DNA from: Flavobacterium granuli
GTDB lineage: Bacteria; Bacteroidota; Bacteroidia; Flavobacteriales; Flavobacteriaceae
DNA length: 64,000 nucleotides
Assembly: GCF_900129705.1 (NCBI RefSeq)
Contig: NZ_FQWO01000001.1
Span: 186,001-250,000 of the forward strand
Direction of reading: 5' to 3'
Part shown: positions 26,196-37,308 of the stretch, piece after piece
How the letters are laid out: each line of letters begins with the position of its first letter
Position numbering within the stretch: position 1 is the stretch's first letter
Position numbers and translations under genes: made by a program
Notes under the pieces: generated by a model
Told to the model about the DNA's origin: nothing
Databases searched by the model: none
What the model saw: only the letters and a program-made list of their open reading frames with translations

Positions 26196-28100
26196 TTATT
26201 TCTTTTTCTGTTGTGCTTTCAGCGCTTCTTGCTGCTCCATCACTTCTTGAAGTTTTCGTTGAAATTTACCTTGTTTTTTAGGCTCTTTCAATTTATTCTC
26301 TTGGATTTGAGCATGAATCTTATCACTATCAATGAAATATCTTTTGATAACAATCATGATTCCAATAGTGATCAAATTTGAAATAAAGTTATACAAACTC
26401 AATCCCGCACCATAACTATTGAAGAAAAACAACATCATCAATGGGGACACATAAATCATAATTTTCATCATTTTAGCCATATCCGGCATGCCTTCTTGTT
26501 GAGGAGCAGCCATTTGTTGGTCACCAGATGTCATTTTCATATAAAAGAAAATAGCAATCGCTGCCAATATTGGAAACAAACTGATATGATCCCCGTACAA
26601 AGGAATATGAAATGGTAATTTGACAACGGAATCAAATGAAGATAAATCGTCTGCCCAAAGGAAACTTTTTTGTCTTAATTCAAAAGCAGATGGGAAGAAC
26701 TGAAACGATGCCATCAAAAAAGGCATTTGGATCAATGCCGGAATACAACCTGCCATTGGGTTCACCCCTGCTTTGTTATACAACTTCATGGTTTCCTGTT
26801 GCTTCTTCATCGGGTCTTTTTTGAATTTCTCCCCTAACTCAGCAATTTCAGGACGCAATACTTTCATCTTTGCTTGCGACAAGAACGATTTAAAGGTAAT
26901 TGGCGACATAGCCAATTTTATCAAAATCGTAAAAATAATAATGGCCACTCCGTAAGCAATATACGAACCTAGGAATCCAAATAAAGGAATAAAGATAAAT
27001 CTGTTAATCCAACCGATAATTCCCCATCCCAGAGTGATGATTTTTTCAATATTTTTATCATACGAACTTAGAATCTTATAATCAGAAGGTCCAAAATACC
27101 AACTCATCTTATAATCAACTTCTCCGTTTGAAAAAGCCAAAGGAACATTGGCCTTAAATTGCTTCGTGAAAATACTGTCTACTTTCTCGTCATGCACTAA
27201 ATTATCAGACTGCACTTTAGCGGTTTCAAAAGGCTTATCTGTCAAAAGAATACTAGCAAAAAAGTGCTGTTTGAAAGCCACAAAAGTAGCTTTTTCAAGA
27301 GTTTCTTCTTCTTTTTGCCCTAGACCGGCATAATCAGTTTTGCCGTCTTTATGCTCAAAATAAATTTCAGTATACTTATTCTCATAAGAAATACTTTTTT
27401 CATTTCTGTACGATTTCAAACTCCATTCTAAATCTAATGGTTTTGAAGTATTCAATACTTTATTCAATCCTTGGGAACGAATATCAAAACCAATCATATA
27501 ATCGTTTGGCTTTAATATGTATTTGTATTCCAAAAATTCATTTGCACCAGCTTTCAATCGCATGGATAAGATTTGATCTTCTCCGTTTTTAGTCAAACTA
27601 GGCTCAAAATAAAGGTTTTTAGTATTTAAAGTACGATTGTCATTGGTAAACAATTGTATATTTAAATTGGAATTATTATTTTTTATCAACTCCACTAATT
27701 CACCGGAACCTTTTTTGAATCTTTCGAAATTCTTTAAAGTAGCTTCAACAATATATCCCCCTTTATTGGCGATTTTTAGTTTAACCACCTCGTTTTCGAT
27801 TGTAGTATAAGTCTCTTTGGCAGAAGGAAGTGTTGCTGAATAAGCAAAGTTACCCAATGTTTTTTCCAATTGAGCCACCTGAGTTGAATCACCGCTTGTA
27901 GCTACTGCTACAGTAGCTTCGGCAACTGCTTTCTCGGTTAATTCTTTGGCTTTGGCTGCTTTAAGAACCAATTCTTTTTGCGCTTTTTCAGCTGCAATTA
28001 CTTTTGGATCTGGCTGATTATTGTAGATTATCCAAATTAATATCCCAAAAATCAATGCAAAACCTATTATCGAATTCGGGTCAAACTTTTTTTGTTCCAT
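26196..28100 (-). CDS. yidC: Membrane protein insertase YidC
   Basis: This 634-residue insertase places proteins in the inner membrane with or without SecYEG. It has an N-terminal membrane anchor (about 8-25), a large periplasmic domain (about 90-345) and the conserved C-terminal core with membrane segments near 360-400, 450-475, 505-525 and 545-580, including Asn-Pro-Met-Ala-Gly-Cys-Ile-Pro. The tail is rich in Lys and Gln. It lies 88 bases downstream of pyrG on the same strand, so both are probably on one transcript. Confidence 0.95.
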   Translation of the reverse strand: MEQKKFDPNSIIGFALIFGILIWIIYNNQPDPKVIAAEKAQKELVLKAAKAKELTEKAVAEATVAVATSGDSTQVAQLEKTLGNFAYSATLPSAKETYTTIENEVVKLKIANKGGYIVEATLKNFERFKKGSGELVELIKNNNSNLNIQLFTNDNRTLNTKNLYFEPSLTKNGEDQILSMRLKAGANEFLEYKYILKPNDYMIGFDIRSQGLNKVLNTSKPLDLEWSLKSYRNEKSISYENKYTEIYFEHKDGKTDYAGLGQKEEETLEKATFVAFKQHFFASILLTDKPFETAKVQSDNLVHDEKVDSIFTKQFKANVPLAFSNGEVDYKMSWYFGPSDYKILSSYDKNIEKIITLGWGIIGWINRFIFIPLFGFLGSYIAYGVAIIIFTILIKLAMSPITFKSFLSQAKMKVLRPEIAELGEKFKKDPMKKQQETMKLYNKAGVNPMAGCIPALIQMPFLMASFQFFPSAFELRQKSFLWADDLSSFDSVVKLPFHIPLYGDHISLFPILAAIAIFFYMKMTSGDQQMAAPQQEGMPDMAKMMKIMIYVSPLMMLFFFNSYGAGLSLYNFISNLITIGIMIVIKRYFIDSDKIHAQIQENKLKEPKKQGKFQRKLQEVMEQQEALKAQQKKK

Positions 28101-28188
28101 TATAATACAATTATTTATTTTTATCGTTTATCGTTTTCCAACAAACAAAATTAGATTCCAGTACCATTTTGGTATACTGAACTGAATA

Positions 28189-29853
<1,665 letters not shown>

Positions 29854-29932
29854 TTATAAATTGAGATTATGCTAATTTAGAAAAGAGATAATTCGGAAAT
29901 TTGACAATGCCTTAATACAATATTCTTAAAAT

Positions 29933-29968
29933 CAAAACCTCATTAATTTAAGAAATCAATGAGGTTTT
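29933..29968 (-). terminator. Terminator overlapping the end of the DUF3820 gene
   Basis: A 12-base inverted repeat (29933-29944 with 29958-29968) whose upstream arm on the minus strand includes the last codons of the DUF3820 gene; four Ts follow on that strand. Confidence 0.6.
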
Positions 29969-30189
29969 GGATAACGTTTTTTAATATTCCGTATCAATTC
30001 TTCGAGTCCATTTAGCTTTAACTCATAAATCAATTTCAACTGCTCTCCTAATTCTCCTTTTGGAAATCCTTTATTATGATACCAAACCACATAATATTCA
30101 GGTAAATCAATGAGATATTTTCCTTCGTATTTACCAAAAGGCATTTTGGCATGAGCAAGTTTGATAAGTTGTTGTTGATTTTTATCCAT
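29956..30189 (-). CDS. DUF3820 family small protein
   Basis: This 77-residue soluble protein has the DUF3820 pattern Met-Pro-Phe-Gly-Lys-Tyr-x-Gly followed by Leu-Pro-Glu-Tyr-Tyr-x-x-Trp and a Gly-Phe-Pro-Lys-Gly-x-Leu-Gly block. The same pattern appears in exonuclease-associated small proteins; its role here is unknown. I use the ATG at 30189, because the longer frame would need a TTG at 30213 that lies next to the upstream terminator arm. Confidence 0.75.
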   Translation of the reverse strand: MDKNQQQLIKLAHAKMPFGKYEGKYLIDLPEYYVVWYHNKGFPKGELGEQLKLIYELKLNGLEELIRNIKKRYPKPH

Positions 30190-30215
30190 TTTATTTAAAA
30201 GAAAGGGAAACAAAA

Positions 30216-30266
30216 AAAGAAATAAGAGAAAAGATTAACTGACGGAATCTTTTCTCTTATTTCTTT
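30216..30266 (-). terminator. Strong terminator after the LysM-OsmC operon
   Basis: A perfect 21-base inverted repeat (30216-30236 with 30246-30266, 9-base loop), 16 bases after the OsmC stop. Confidence 0.85.
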
Positions 30267-30282
30267 CTTCTTAGTTCTAAAA

Positions 30283-30684
30283 TTATTTCCAGTTAAAAGT
30301 GATTCTTTTTTCGATATCCGAATTCAAACTCAAAAAAACGGGACAAGTCATAGCGGCTCTTTCTAAAATCGTTTGATTTTTAGCATCCGAAGTACCGCAC
30401 ATTTCAAATTCAATTTCTATTGCACCAATTCTTCTTGGCTCCGCATTCATAATTTTAGTTACAGAAGCTGTACTTCCTGTCAAATCAAGATCCATTTCAC
30501 GGGCTTTTATCCCCATAATAGTCATCATACAACTGGCCAAAGCATTCGCAACAGTATCCGTTGGCGAGAAAGCTTCTCCTTTTCCGTTATTATCTACTGG
30601 CGCATCAGAGATGATTTCATTTCCTGATTGCAAATGTATTGAGGACGTTCTTAACTCCCCTAAGTAGGTTACTTTTGATGTCAT
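30283..30684 (-). CDS. OsmC/Ohr family protein
   Basis: This 133-residue protein belongs to the OsmC family, thiol peroxidases that reduce organic hydroperoxides using two cysteines. One Cys lies in Ala-Leu-Ala-Ser-Cys-Met-Met (about 50) and the second in Met-Thr-Cys-Pro-Val (about 112), the usual spacing. Its start codon shares one base with the stop of the LysM gene (TAATG), which suggests translational coupling. Confidence 0.85.
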   Translation of the reverse strand: MTSKVTYLGELRTSSIHLQSGNEIISDAPVDNNGKGEAFSPTDTVANALASCMMTIMGIKAREMDLDLTGSTASVTKIMNAEPRRIGAIEIEFEMCGTSDAKNQTILERAAMTCPVFLSLNSDIEKRITFNWK

Positions 30685-32627
30685 TATTTAGCTTCTTTTA
30701 TGATTAAATCAGTATCGTAATAAAGCACGAATACGCCTTTATTAGTATATCCTCCATCCTCTTTTTTATAGTATTCAAACTTATTATCCACCTGTACAGT
30801 TCCAATCGCGTTTGCTGTTTCTTCAAAACTTTTATCCTGCGACAATCGCAACAAGGTATCGAAAGTAACATCAAAACCTCGGGTTGCAAAATCACTGGAA
30901 GAAATATTATTTAACTTTCGATATTTATTTTTAAAAACCAATGCTTCCGGAGACTGATTATCACGTGTCACCGAAGGATACATCAACTTTAACTTGGTTA
31001 AATTTGAAAAATTAATTTCATCAGTATCCAAAGTCTCATTAGGCTCCAGAATAACCAGTTGTACCTGATACATCGCCATAGAACTTACCATAGCCGCTAT
31101 AGTTGCCTTTACCATTCCGGTATTTCCGGTTTCCATAACAACATAGTTCATTCTATCTTTGACCAACATGCTTTTCAAACTTTCAGCTGACACACTTCCA
31201 TTCTCTTTGAAAGCCACAAAACGAACGTCTTTTTGATATTGCTGTATGTACTTAATCACCGATTCTTTTTTCCTATCAACCACTGCTATAATATTCCCTT
31301 TATTAGCTCGCATATAGTCAAATACAGTGTTTCTAACAACTTCAACAGTAGGTATCGTCTGGAAAAGATTAGCATAAGGATTCCCGATATCTTTTGATAG
31401 CGGAGAAATAACAGGAACATTAGTAGCGCTTAACAGCTGAGCCGTTGTTTCTGCATTACTTTGATAAAAAGGTCCCACAACTGCATCAGCCAATTCTAAT
31501 TTATTATCGCGCACAATAGCCGCCACATTAGAACTGTTTTTAGTTTCCTGAGAGTCATATATCTCAACATCAACCGGAAGACCAAGTACTTTAGCCGAAT
31601 CGATAGCCATAAGAGCTCCCGAATAAAAATCCAAAGTCATATTTAAAAACTTATCTTTTTTCAAACGCTCTGTAGTCGAATTAACAGTATCTTCTTCTAT
31701 TTTTGACACATTAAAAGGCAACAACAAAACCATTCGTTTTCGGTTGCCTTCACTTATTTTTTTTGATAAAGAAGCATATTCTTTTTTAACATTGGTTGTA
31801 ACCAAAGCCTTGGAAGGAACTTTCAAAACCATCCCTATCTCAACCCCGTCTTTCAATTGTGGATTAAGAGCAACCAATTCTTCTTGACTCAGCCCAAACA
31901 TTTTTGACAAACTATAAAGCGTCTCTTTGGGCTTTACTTCATAATCAGCATAATCAATTGCCGCAGATGTTTTTAAAGTATTTGTTTTCAGAATCTCTTT
32001 TTTTGACTCTACTTGTTCAATAGCCTTAACCGCCTTTGGGGCATTTCCTTTAATTAGCAGTTTATAACCAATAGGTAAATTAGCCACAATTTCAGGATTG
32101 CGTTTTTCCAATTCCTCTATTGTGATTCCGTATTGTTTAGCAATCGAATATTTTGTCTCTTTTGCCAACACATCGTGATAGACCACTTTTTCCTGAATAG
32201 CAGTAGTTGTTTTAGAACTGTTTTTTGAAGGAATTACCAGAATTTGACCAATTTGCAAACCGTCTTTTTCAATACTTGGATTGGCTTTTTTCAATTCCTG
32301 ATCCGACACTCCGTATTTTTTTTCAATTCCGTACAAAGTTTCTTTAGCAACAACCTCGTGCGTTTGCGGCTGAGCACTTTCCTTAGGCTGCTGAGTCAGA
32401 ATTTTAGCGGTCGATTTATTAGGAATAAGCAAGGTTCCATTAGGAACTAATCCTCTTTGTGCATCTGGATTTAATTGATAAATATCAAATGGGGTCACTT
32501 TATATTTTTGAGCTATTTGGTTGATTGTTTCTCCTTTTTCTATTTTATGTGTGATCATTTTTCCTTGTGAAAAAACAGTAGTCGTAAACAAGAAAGCAGT
32601 CATATAAATCGCGAAAAAATACTTCAT
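30684..32627 (-). CDS. Secreted protein with four LysM domains and a type 1 periplasmic-binding-like domain
   Basis: This 647-residue protein has a signal peptide (1-20), four LysM repeats (about 25-70, 88-133, 148-192 and 226-271; each has Lys-Glu/Gly-Glu-Thr near its start and ends Ile-Pro-x-Lys or similar) and a C-terminal region (about 295-640) like a type 1 periplasmic-binding or LpoA-like fold. LysM binds peptidoglycan, so the protein may sense or regulate cell-wall enzymes. It is transcribed with OsmC from a TATCTTTG box. Confidence 0.82.
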   Translation of the reverse strand: MKYFFAIYMTAFLFTTTVFSQGKMITHKIEKGETINQIAQKYKVTPFDIYQLNPDAQRGLVPNGTLLIPNKSTAKILTQQPKESAQPQTHEVVAKETLYGIEKKYGVSDQELKKANPSIEKDGLQIGQILVIPSKNSSKTTTAIQEKVVYHDVLAKETKYSIAKQYGITIEELEKRNPEIVANLPIGYKLLIKGNAPKAVKAIEQVESKKEILKTNTLKTSAAIDYADYEVKPKETLYSLSKMFGLSQEELVALNPQLKDGVEIGMVLKVPSKALVTTNVKKEYASLSKKISEGNRKRMVLLLPFNVSKIEEDTVNSTTERLKKDKFLNMTLDFYSGALMAIDSAKVLGLPVDVEIYDSQETKNSSNVAAIVRDNKLELADAVVGPFYQSNAETTAQLLSATNVPVISPLSKDIGNPYANLFQTIPTVEVVRNTVFDYMRANKGNIIAVVDRKKESVIKYIQQYQKDVRFVAFKENGSVSAESLKSMLVKDRMNYVVMETGNTGMVKATIAAMVSSMAMYQVQLVILEPNETLDTDEINFSNLTKLKLMYPSVTRDNQSPEALVFKNKYRKLNNISSSDFATRGFDVTFDTLLRLSQDKSFEETANAIGTVQVDNKFEYYKKEDGGYTNKGVFVLYYDTDLIIKEAK

Positions 32628-32652
32628 TATTTTATTTATAAAATTAATAATT

Positions 32653-32660
32653 CAAAGATA
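32653..32660 (-). promoter_or_regulatory. TAnnTTTG promoter box for the LysM-OsmC operon
   Basis: TATCTTTG on the minus strand, 25 bases before the ATG at 32627, directly after the hairpin that ends guaA transcription. Confidence 0.5.
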
Positions 32661-32662
32661 GC

Positions 32663-32702
32663 AAAACGGTATCAAATTTTATTCCAAAATCTGATACCGT
32701 TT
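32663..32702 (-). terminator. Hairpin downstream of guaA
   Basis: AAACGGTATCA (32664-32674) pairs with TGATACCGTTT (32692-32702). It lies 52 bases after the guaA stop, with only a weak T tract, so termination may be partial. Confidence 0.5.
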
Positions 32703-32754
32703 CTATAAAGCGCACTAATAAAAATGCATTTCTTAAAAGGAATATACTATAAAT

Positions 32755-34284
32755 TTATTCCCATTCTATTGTTGCTGGCGGTTTAGAGCTAATATCATAG
32801 ACCACTCTGTTTACCCCTTTTACTTTATTGATAATATCATTAGACACCTTCATCAGGAAATCATAAGGCAAATGTACCCAGTCAGCTGTCATACCATCAG
32901 TAGATTCAACAGCACGAAGCGCTACTACTTTTTCATAAGTACGCTCATCACCCATAACACCTACACTGTTAACCGGTAACAAAATAGCTCCCGCTTGCCA
33001 AACTTTATTATACAATCCCCAAGATTTCAATCCGTCAATAAAGACTTTATCTACATCTTGTAAAATTTGAACCTTCTCTGGTGTAATATCTCCTAAAATA
33101 CGAATAGACAATCCTGGTCCCGGGAAAGGATGTCTTCCTAATAATTCCGGATCAATTCCTAAAGTAGCTCCTACTCTTCGCACTTCATCTTTGAAAAGCA
33201 TACGAAGCGGTTCTACAATTTTTAATTTCATATAATCGGGCAATCCACCTACATTATGGTGCGATTTAATCGTTGCCGAAGGTCCTTTAACCGAAACAGA
33301 TTCAATAACATCAGGATAAATTGTTCCTTGAGCCAGCCATTTCACATCTTCAATAAGGTGTGATTCATCATCAAAAACTTCGATAAATACACGCCCGATA
33401 ATTTTACGTTTGGTTTCCGGATCACTTACTCCTGCCAATTCTGACAAGAAACGATCTCCTGAATCTACTCCTTTTACGTTTAAACCCATCCCTTTGTATT
33501 GATCCAATACATTTTGGAACTCGTTTTTACGAAGCAAACCGTTATTTACAAAAATACAATACAGGTTTTTTCCGATAGCCTGGTGTAATAAAACCGCTGC
33601 TACAGTAGAATCTACTCCTCCTGAAAGTCCAAGAACTACTTTATCATCTCCTACTTTTTCTTTTAGCTCAGCTACCATCTCTTCAACGAAAGCATTTGGA
33701 GTAAAGTTTTGAGGAACCTCAGCAATTTTTACCAAAAAGTTTTCAAGCATTTTTGACCCATCGGTAGAGTGAAAAACCTCAGGATGGTATTGGATAGCAT
33801 AAGTAGTTTCGCCTTCAATTTTATAAGCGGCAAATTCCACATCATGGGTACTGGCCAGTTTCACACCATTTGTAGGCAAAGCTTTTATACTGTCGCTATG
33901 GCTCATCCAAACTTGACTGTTCTCTGAAACCCCTTCAAAGAAAATTTCATTCTCTTTTATATAAGATAAATTAGCTCTACCGTATTCTCTTGTATTAGAA
34001 GCTGCTACTTCTCCACCGCTAAAATGGGCTAAATACTGCGCTCCGTAACATACGGCAAGCACAGGTAATTTACCTCTTATTTGAGATAAATCAGGATGTG
34101 GTGCATCTTCTCCTCTAACAGAAAATGGACTTCCTCCAAGAATTACGGCTTTATAACTTGATAAATCACTCGGAAAATGATTGTAAGGGAAAATTTCGCA
34201 GAATATATTTAATTCGCGAACTCTACGCGCAATAAGCTGAGTGTATTGCGATCCGAAATCTAAAATAAGTACGTTGTGTTGCAT
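32755..34284 (-). CDS. guaA: GMP synthase (glutamine-hydrolysing)
   Basis: This 509-residue enzyme converts XMP to GMP. The class I amidotransferase half has Val-Cys-Tyr-Gly-Ala-Gln (catalytic Cys) and Gln-Tyr-His-Pro-Glu-Val. The synthetase half has the PP-loop Gly-Leu-Ser-Gly-Gly-Val-Asp-Ser-Thr, and the protein ends Pro-Pro-Ala-Thr-Ile-Glu-Trp-Glu as in the family. The ATG at 34284 gives the standard N terminus; the TTG two codons earlier is inside the promoter box. The promoter box ends only three bases before the ATG, so the mRNA may be leaderless. Confidence 0.96.
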   Translation of the reverse strand: MQHNVLILDFGSQYTQLIARRVRELNIFCEIFPYNHFPSDLSSYKAVILGGSPFSVRGEDAPHPDLSQIRGKLPVLAVCYGAQYLAHFSGGEVAASNTREYGRANLSYIKENEIFFEGVSENSQVWMSHSDSIKALPTNGVKLASTHDVEFAAYKIEGETTYAIQYHPEVFHSTDGSKMLENFLVKIAEVPQNFTPNAFVEEMVAELKEKVGDDKVVLGLSGGVDSTVAAVLLHQAIGKNLYCIFVNNGLLRKNEFQNVLDQYKGMGLNVKGVDSGDRFLSELAGVSDPETKRKIIGRVFIEVFDDESHLIEDVKWLAQGTIYPDVIESVSVKGPSATIKSHHNVGGLPDYMKLKIVEPLRMLFKDEVRRVGATLGIDPELLGRHPFPGPGLSIRILGDITPEKVQILQDVDKVFIDGLKSWGLYNKVWQAGAILLPVNSVGVMGDERTYEKVVALRAVESTDGMTADWVHLPYDFLMKVSNDIINKVKGVNRVVYDISSKPPATIEWE

Positions 34285-34287
34285 GCG

Positions 34288-34295
34288 CAAAAATA
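34288..34295 (-). promoter_or_regulatory. TAnnTTTG promoter box abutting the guaA start
   Basis: TATTTTTG on the minus strand with only three bases between its last G and the guaA ATG. Confidence 0.45.
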
Positions 34296-34506
34296 CTTTT
34301 TATATTTGGAATTGAAAAATTGAAATTTGAAAAAATTGAAATTTATTTATATCCCAATAAACATCAAGTATTTTCAGAATTAGTAACTCCAAAAATAGGA
34401 TAGAAATAAAAGAAAATTCTCATCAAAAACAGCGAGACAGCTACTAAATGAACACCGCTTTTTTCGCTATTCTTAAAAAGTAAAACAAAAAAAACGGCAT
34501 TACAAC

Positions 34507-35154
34507 TTACTCTTTGGTAAGAACAAGCGTTGCTTTAAATCCGGTTGCTAAATTCCATTGACTAGCCGATATCAATGCTCCCTTGTCATCATACACCTTA
34601 AATTCAGCCGTATTGGGCCCAGAACTCCCTTGATTCAAAGCTTCAAAATCAATTTTATTAAACCCTTTTACCAGTTGTATTTCAAAACCTTGAAAATTAC
34701 TGTCTAAATTCACCTGATATTGAATAACACTGTCATTTAAATACACCCTTATCTGATCGCCATCTACATAAGCCGCATCACGATACAATACTTTGGCAGT
34801 AACGGATGTTGTTTTAAAATCCCCAAGATTCTGGTTCCTTCTATACACTATCCCTTCGGGTTGTTCATCTTTTTTATTCAATTTATCTCTTATGGCGTCT
34901 CCGGGATTAATAAATTCATTTTTAGGAATCATCGAAATGGTGCTGGGCTTTTCTATCGGCGGAGAAGGATTCGGTTTTTTTGCCACTTCCGGAGCAACAA
35001 CCTTTGGCGGCTCAACAACGGGAGGCTTCACCTTCTTAGATTTAAATTTGGTATCTACAGGTGGTATCGCTTTAAACTTAGAATTAAATTCGCTTTGAGA
35101 ATAACCCTTTACAGATAATCCCAGTAGTAAAATAAAAAAGAGTATTCGCTTCAT
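34507..35154 (-). CDS. Secreted proline-rich protein of unknown function
   Basis: This 215-residue protein has a signal peptide (1-19, ending Gly-Tyr-Ser-Gln), a Pro/Lys/Val-rich stretch (about 35-75) that could span the periplasm, and a C-terminal beta-rich domain (about 105-215) with Val-Tyr-Leu-Asn-Asp and Gly-Phe-Asn-Lys-Ile-Asp-Phe, typical of a secreted Ig-like fold. I do not recognise a family. It is a single gene; its upstream 285-base spacer holds no other feature that I can see. Confidence 0.55.
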   Translation of the reverse strand: MKRILFFILLLGLSVKGYSQSEFNSKFKAIPPVDTKFKSKKVKPPVVEPPKVVAPEVAKKPNPSPPIEKPSTISMIPKNEFINPGDAIRDKLNKKDEQPEGIVYRRNQNLGDFKTTSVTAKVLYRDAAYVDGDQIRVYLNDSVIQYQVNLDSNFQGFEIQLVKGFNKIDFEALNQGSSGPNTAEFKVYDDKGALISASQWNLATGFKATLVLTKE

Positions 35155-35439
35155 AATATGTATAATCTAATATGATTATTGATGTAAAATTTTTAAAAAT
35201 AAAAAACCAATGGTACAAAAGCCTAAAAAAAGTAGAATTTAACTTTCTATTATAACATTCAATTTTCAAATTTATTTTCTATCAAAGCATAAAAACACTT
35301 TAAATCCTTTTTTTTTAAAAATTGCCTTCGTATATAAAACCAGTGTTCTTTATTTTACTATTTTTACAAGTGGCAAAAAATATACCAAACTATTAATGAC
35401 GCTAGTTTTTAAAATCTAAAACCAAAAAAAAACATCCAA

Positions 35440-35850
35440 ATGAAAAGAGAAAACATACTGACAGGCTCTCCTTGGGAAGACAAAATGGGTTATTGCAGAG
35501 CGGTTCGCATCGGGAACATCATCGAAGTATCAGGTACAGTGGCAATCGTTGACGGCGAAATTGTAAAAGCCAATGATGCACATGCACAAACATTGAATAT
35601 ACTTAAAAGAGTCGAAAAAGTACTGGAAGATCTTAATGTAGGCATGAAAGATGTCATTCGTACTCGAATATTCACTACTGACATTAATACTTTTGAAGCC
35701 GTAGCAACCGCACATGCTAAATTTTTCAAAGAGGTAAAACCAACTACCGGTTTTTATGAAATCAGCAAATTAGTCGCTCCTGAATATCTGGTAGAAATAG
35801 AATTTACCGCTATCGCCGCCGAAAAACCATTAATTCAAGAAGGATTGTAA
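35440..35850 (+). CDS. RidA family protein (YjgF/YER057c/UK114)
   Basis: This 136-residue protein fits the Rid family. In RidA proper the enzyme deaminates reactive enamine/imine intermediates of amino-acid metabolism; the key Arg lies in a late Val-Ile-Arg-Thr-Arg-Ile-Phe segment here, and the Glu of the active-site loop is in Val-Glu-Ile-Glu-Phe-Thr-Ala-Ile near the end. This is one of the divergent Rid subgroups rather than certain RidA. The next gene starts 43 bases later on the same strand. Confidence 0.82.
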   Translation: MKRENILTGSPWEDKMGYCRAVRIGNIIEVSGTVAIVDGEIVKANDAHAQTLNILKRVEKVLEDLNVGMKDVIRTRIFTTDINTFEAVATAHAKFFKEVKPTTGFYEISKLVAPEYLVEIEFTAIAAEKPLIQEGL

Positions 35851-35893
35851 TACTTTAGCCCAAAAACACTTATCAATCCCCGTATTGAAACAA

Positions 35894-37150
35894 ATGAATT
35901 TAGAAAAAATAAAAAGAACAATAGCTCTTCTTTTCAAATGGATCCTTATTTGTTTTCTAATAGGCATTTTATCCGGATCTGCATCGGCCTTTTTCCTAGT
36001 CGCACTAGAATGGGTCACCCAATCCAGAAACAACCATCATTGGATCATTTGGCTTTTACCAATAGGCGGATTGTTTGTAGGCTTAGGCTACCATTATTAC
36101 GGAAAAGAAGTGGTAAAAGGCAATAACTTACTGCTGGAAGAATACGAAAATCCGCAAAAAATAATTCCATTAAAAATGGCTCCTCTGGTACTTATCAGTA
36201 CTTTAATTACTCATCTTTTTGGAGGTTCAGCCGGTCGTGAAGGGACAGCGGTACAAATGGGAGGCGCCATAGCCGACCAATTCTCAACCATCTTCAATCT
36301 AGACAATTCCGGCAGAAAAACGCTTATTATTTTAGGGATTAGTGCCGGATTTGCTTCGGTTTTCGGAACTCCATTAGCCGGCGCCTTGTTTGCGCTAGAG
36401 GTTGTATATTTTAGTAAAATCAGTATAAAAAGCAGTGTTTTATCGTTCGTAGTGGCCTTCATTGCCTATTTTACGGTGGAATTCTGGGAAGTAAAACACA
36501 CGCATTATTCCATTCCCCTAGTTCCGGATTTCAGCCTAAAAATAGCGCTTTGGATCATTCCGGTGAGCATTCTATTTGGACTGGCCGCCATGTTATTCTC
36601 CAGAAGCACACATTATTGGGGTTTCTTATTTACAAAAACAATAAAATACCCACCTTTACGCCCTTTCATTGGCGGATTGCTGTTTGCCATTGCCATGTAT
36701 TGCATCGGAACCAATACATACCTTGGCCTGGGAGTTCCTGTTATCGTAGAATCTTTTTCGAAACCAAGCGAAAATTATGTCTTTTTACTCAAAATACTGT
36801 TTACTGGCTTTACTTTAGGGGCAGGATTTAAAGGTGGTGAGGTTACGCCTCTTTTCTTCGTTGGAGCTACACTGGGAAGCGCAATGTCACTTTTCATTCC
36901 ACTTCCTATTGCCTTATTGGCCGGAATGGGATTTGTAGCCGTTTTTTCGGGAGCCACACATACCCCCATCGCCTGTACCGTTATGGGAATGGAACTTTTT
37001 GGGATAGAAAGCGGGTTCTTTATCGCGATTGCCTGCTTTATTGCTTATCTGTCGTCTGGTTCTGTGGGAATTTATCATCCGCAGCGCTTAAAAGGACCAA
37101 AATACCATTTGTACGAAAAATTTAAAAGAAGAAAACTGGACAATTTCTAA
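35894..37150 (+). CDS. CLC-family anion/proton antiporter, possibly fluoride-type
   Basis: This 418-residue membrane protein has about ten or more hydrophobic segments and the CLC landmarks Gly114-Arg-Glu116-Gly-Thr-Ala-Val-Gln (gating Glu) and Gly-Phe-Lys-Gly-Gly-Glu-Val-Thr-Pro. At the position of the chloride-selective Gly-Ser-Gly-Ile-Pro motif it has Gly76-Asn77-Asn78-Leu-Leu. From memory, Asn there marks one branch of the CLC-F fluoride/proton antiporters that expel toxic fluoride. The annotation voltage-gated chloride channel would then be wrong. I use the ATG at 35894; the longer frame begins with TTG at 35885. Confidence 0.8.
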   Translation: MNLEKIKRTIALLFKWILICFLIGILSGSASAFFLVALEWVTQSRNNHHWIIWLLPIGGLFVGLGYHYYGKEVVKGNNLLLEEYENPQKIIPLKMAPLVLISTLITHLFGGSAGREGTAVQMGGAIADQFSTIFNLDNSGRKTLIILGISAGFASVFGTPLAGALFALEVVYFSKISIKSSVLSFVVAFIAYFTVEFWEVKHTHYSIPLVPDFSLKIALWIIPVSILFGLAAMLFSRSTHYWGFLFTKTIKYPPLRPFIGGLLFAIAMYCIGTNTYLGLGVPVIVESFSKPSENYVFLLKILFTGFTLGAGFKGGEVTPLFFVGATLGSAMSLFIPLPIALLAGMGFVAVFSGATHTPIACTVMGMELFGIESGFFIAIACFIAYLSSGSVGIYHPQRLKGPKYHLYEKFKRRKLDNF

Positions 37151-37308
37151 TGTGAAATGAGCATGATCGAAAATTGCTCACGAACACCAATGATGATATG
37201 CGAATTACATATGACCATTGAAAAACAATAAATATCAACATATGAAAAAGCATGTTAAATTTTAAATGATTCAAAACTTTACATTAAAAAAATGTAATTT
37301 CGCAGACT

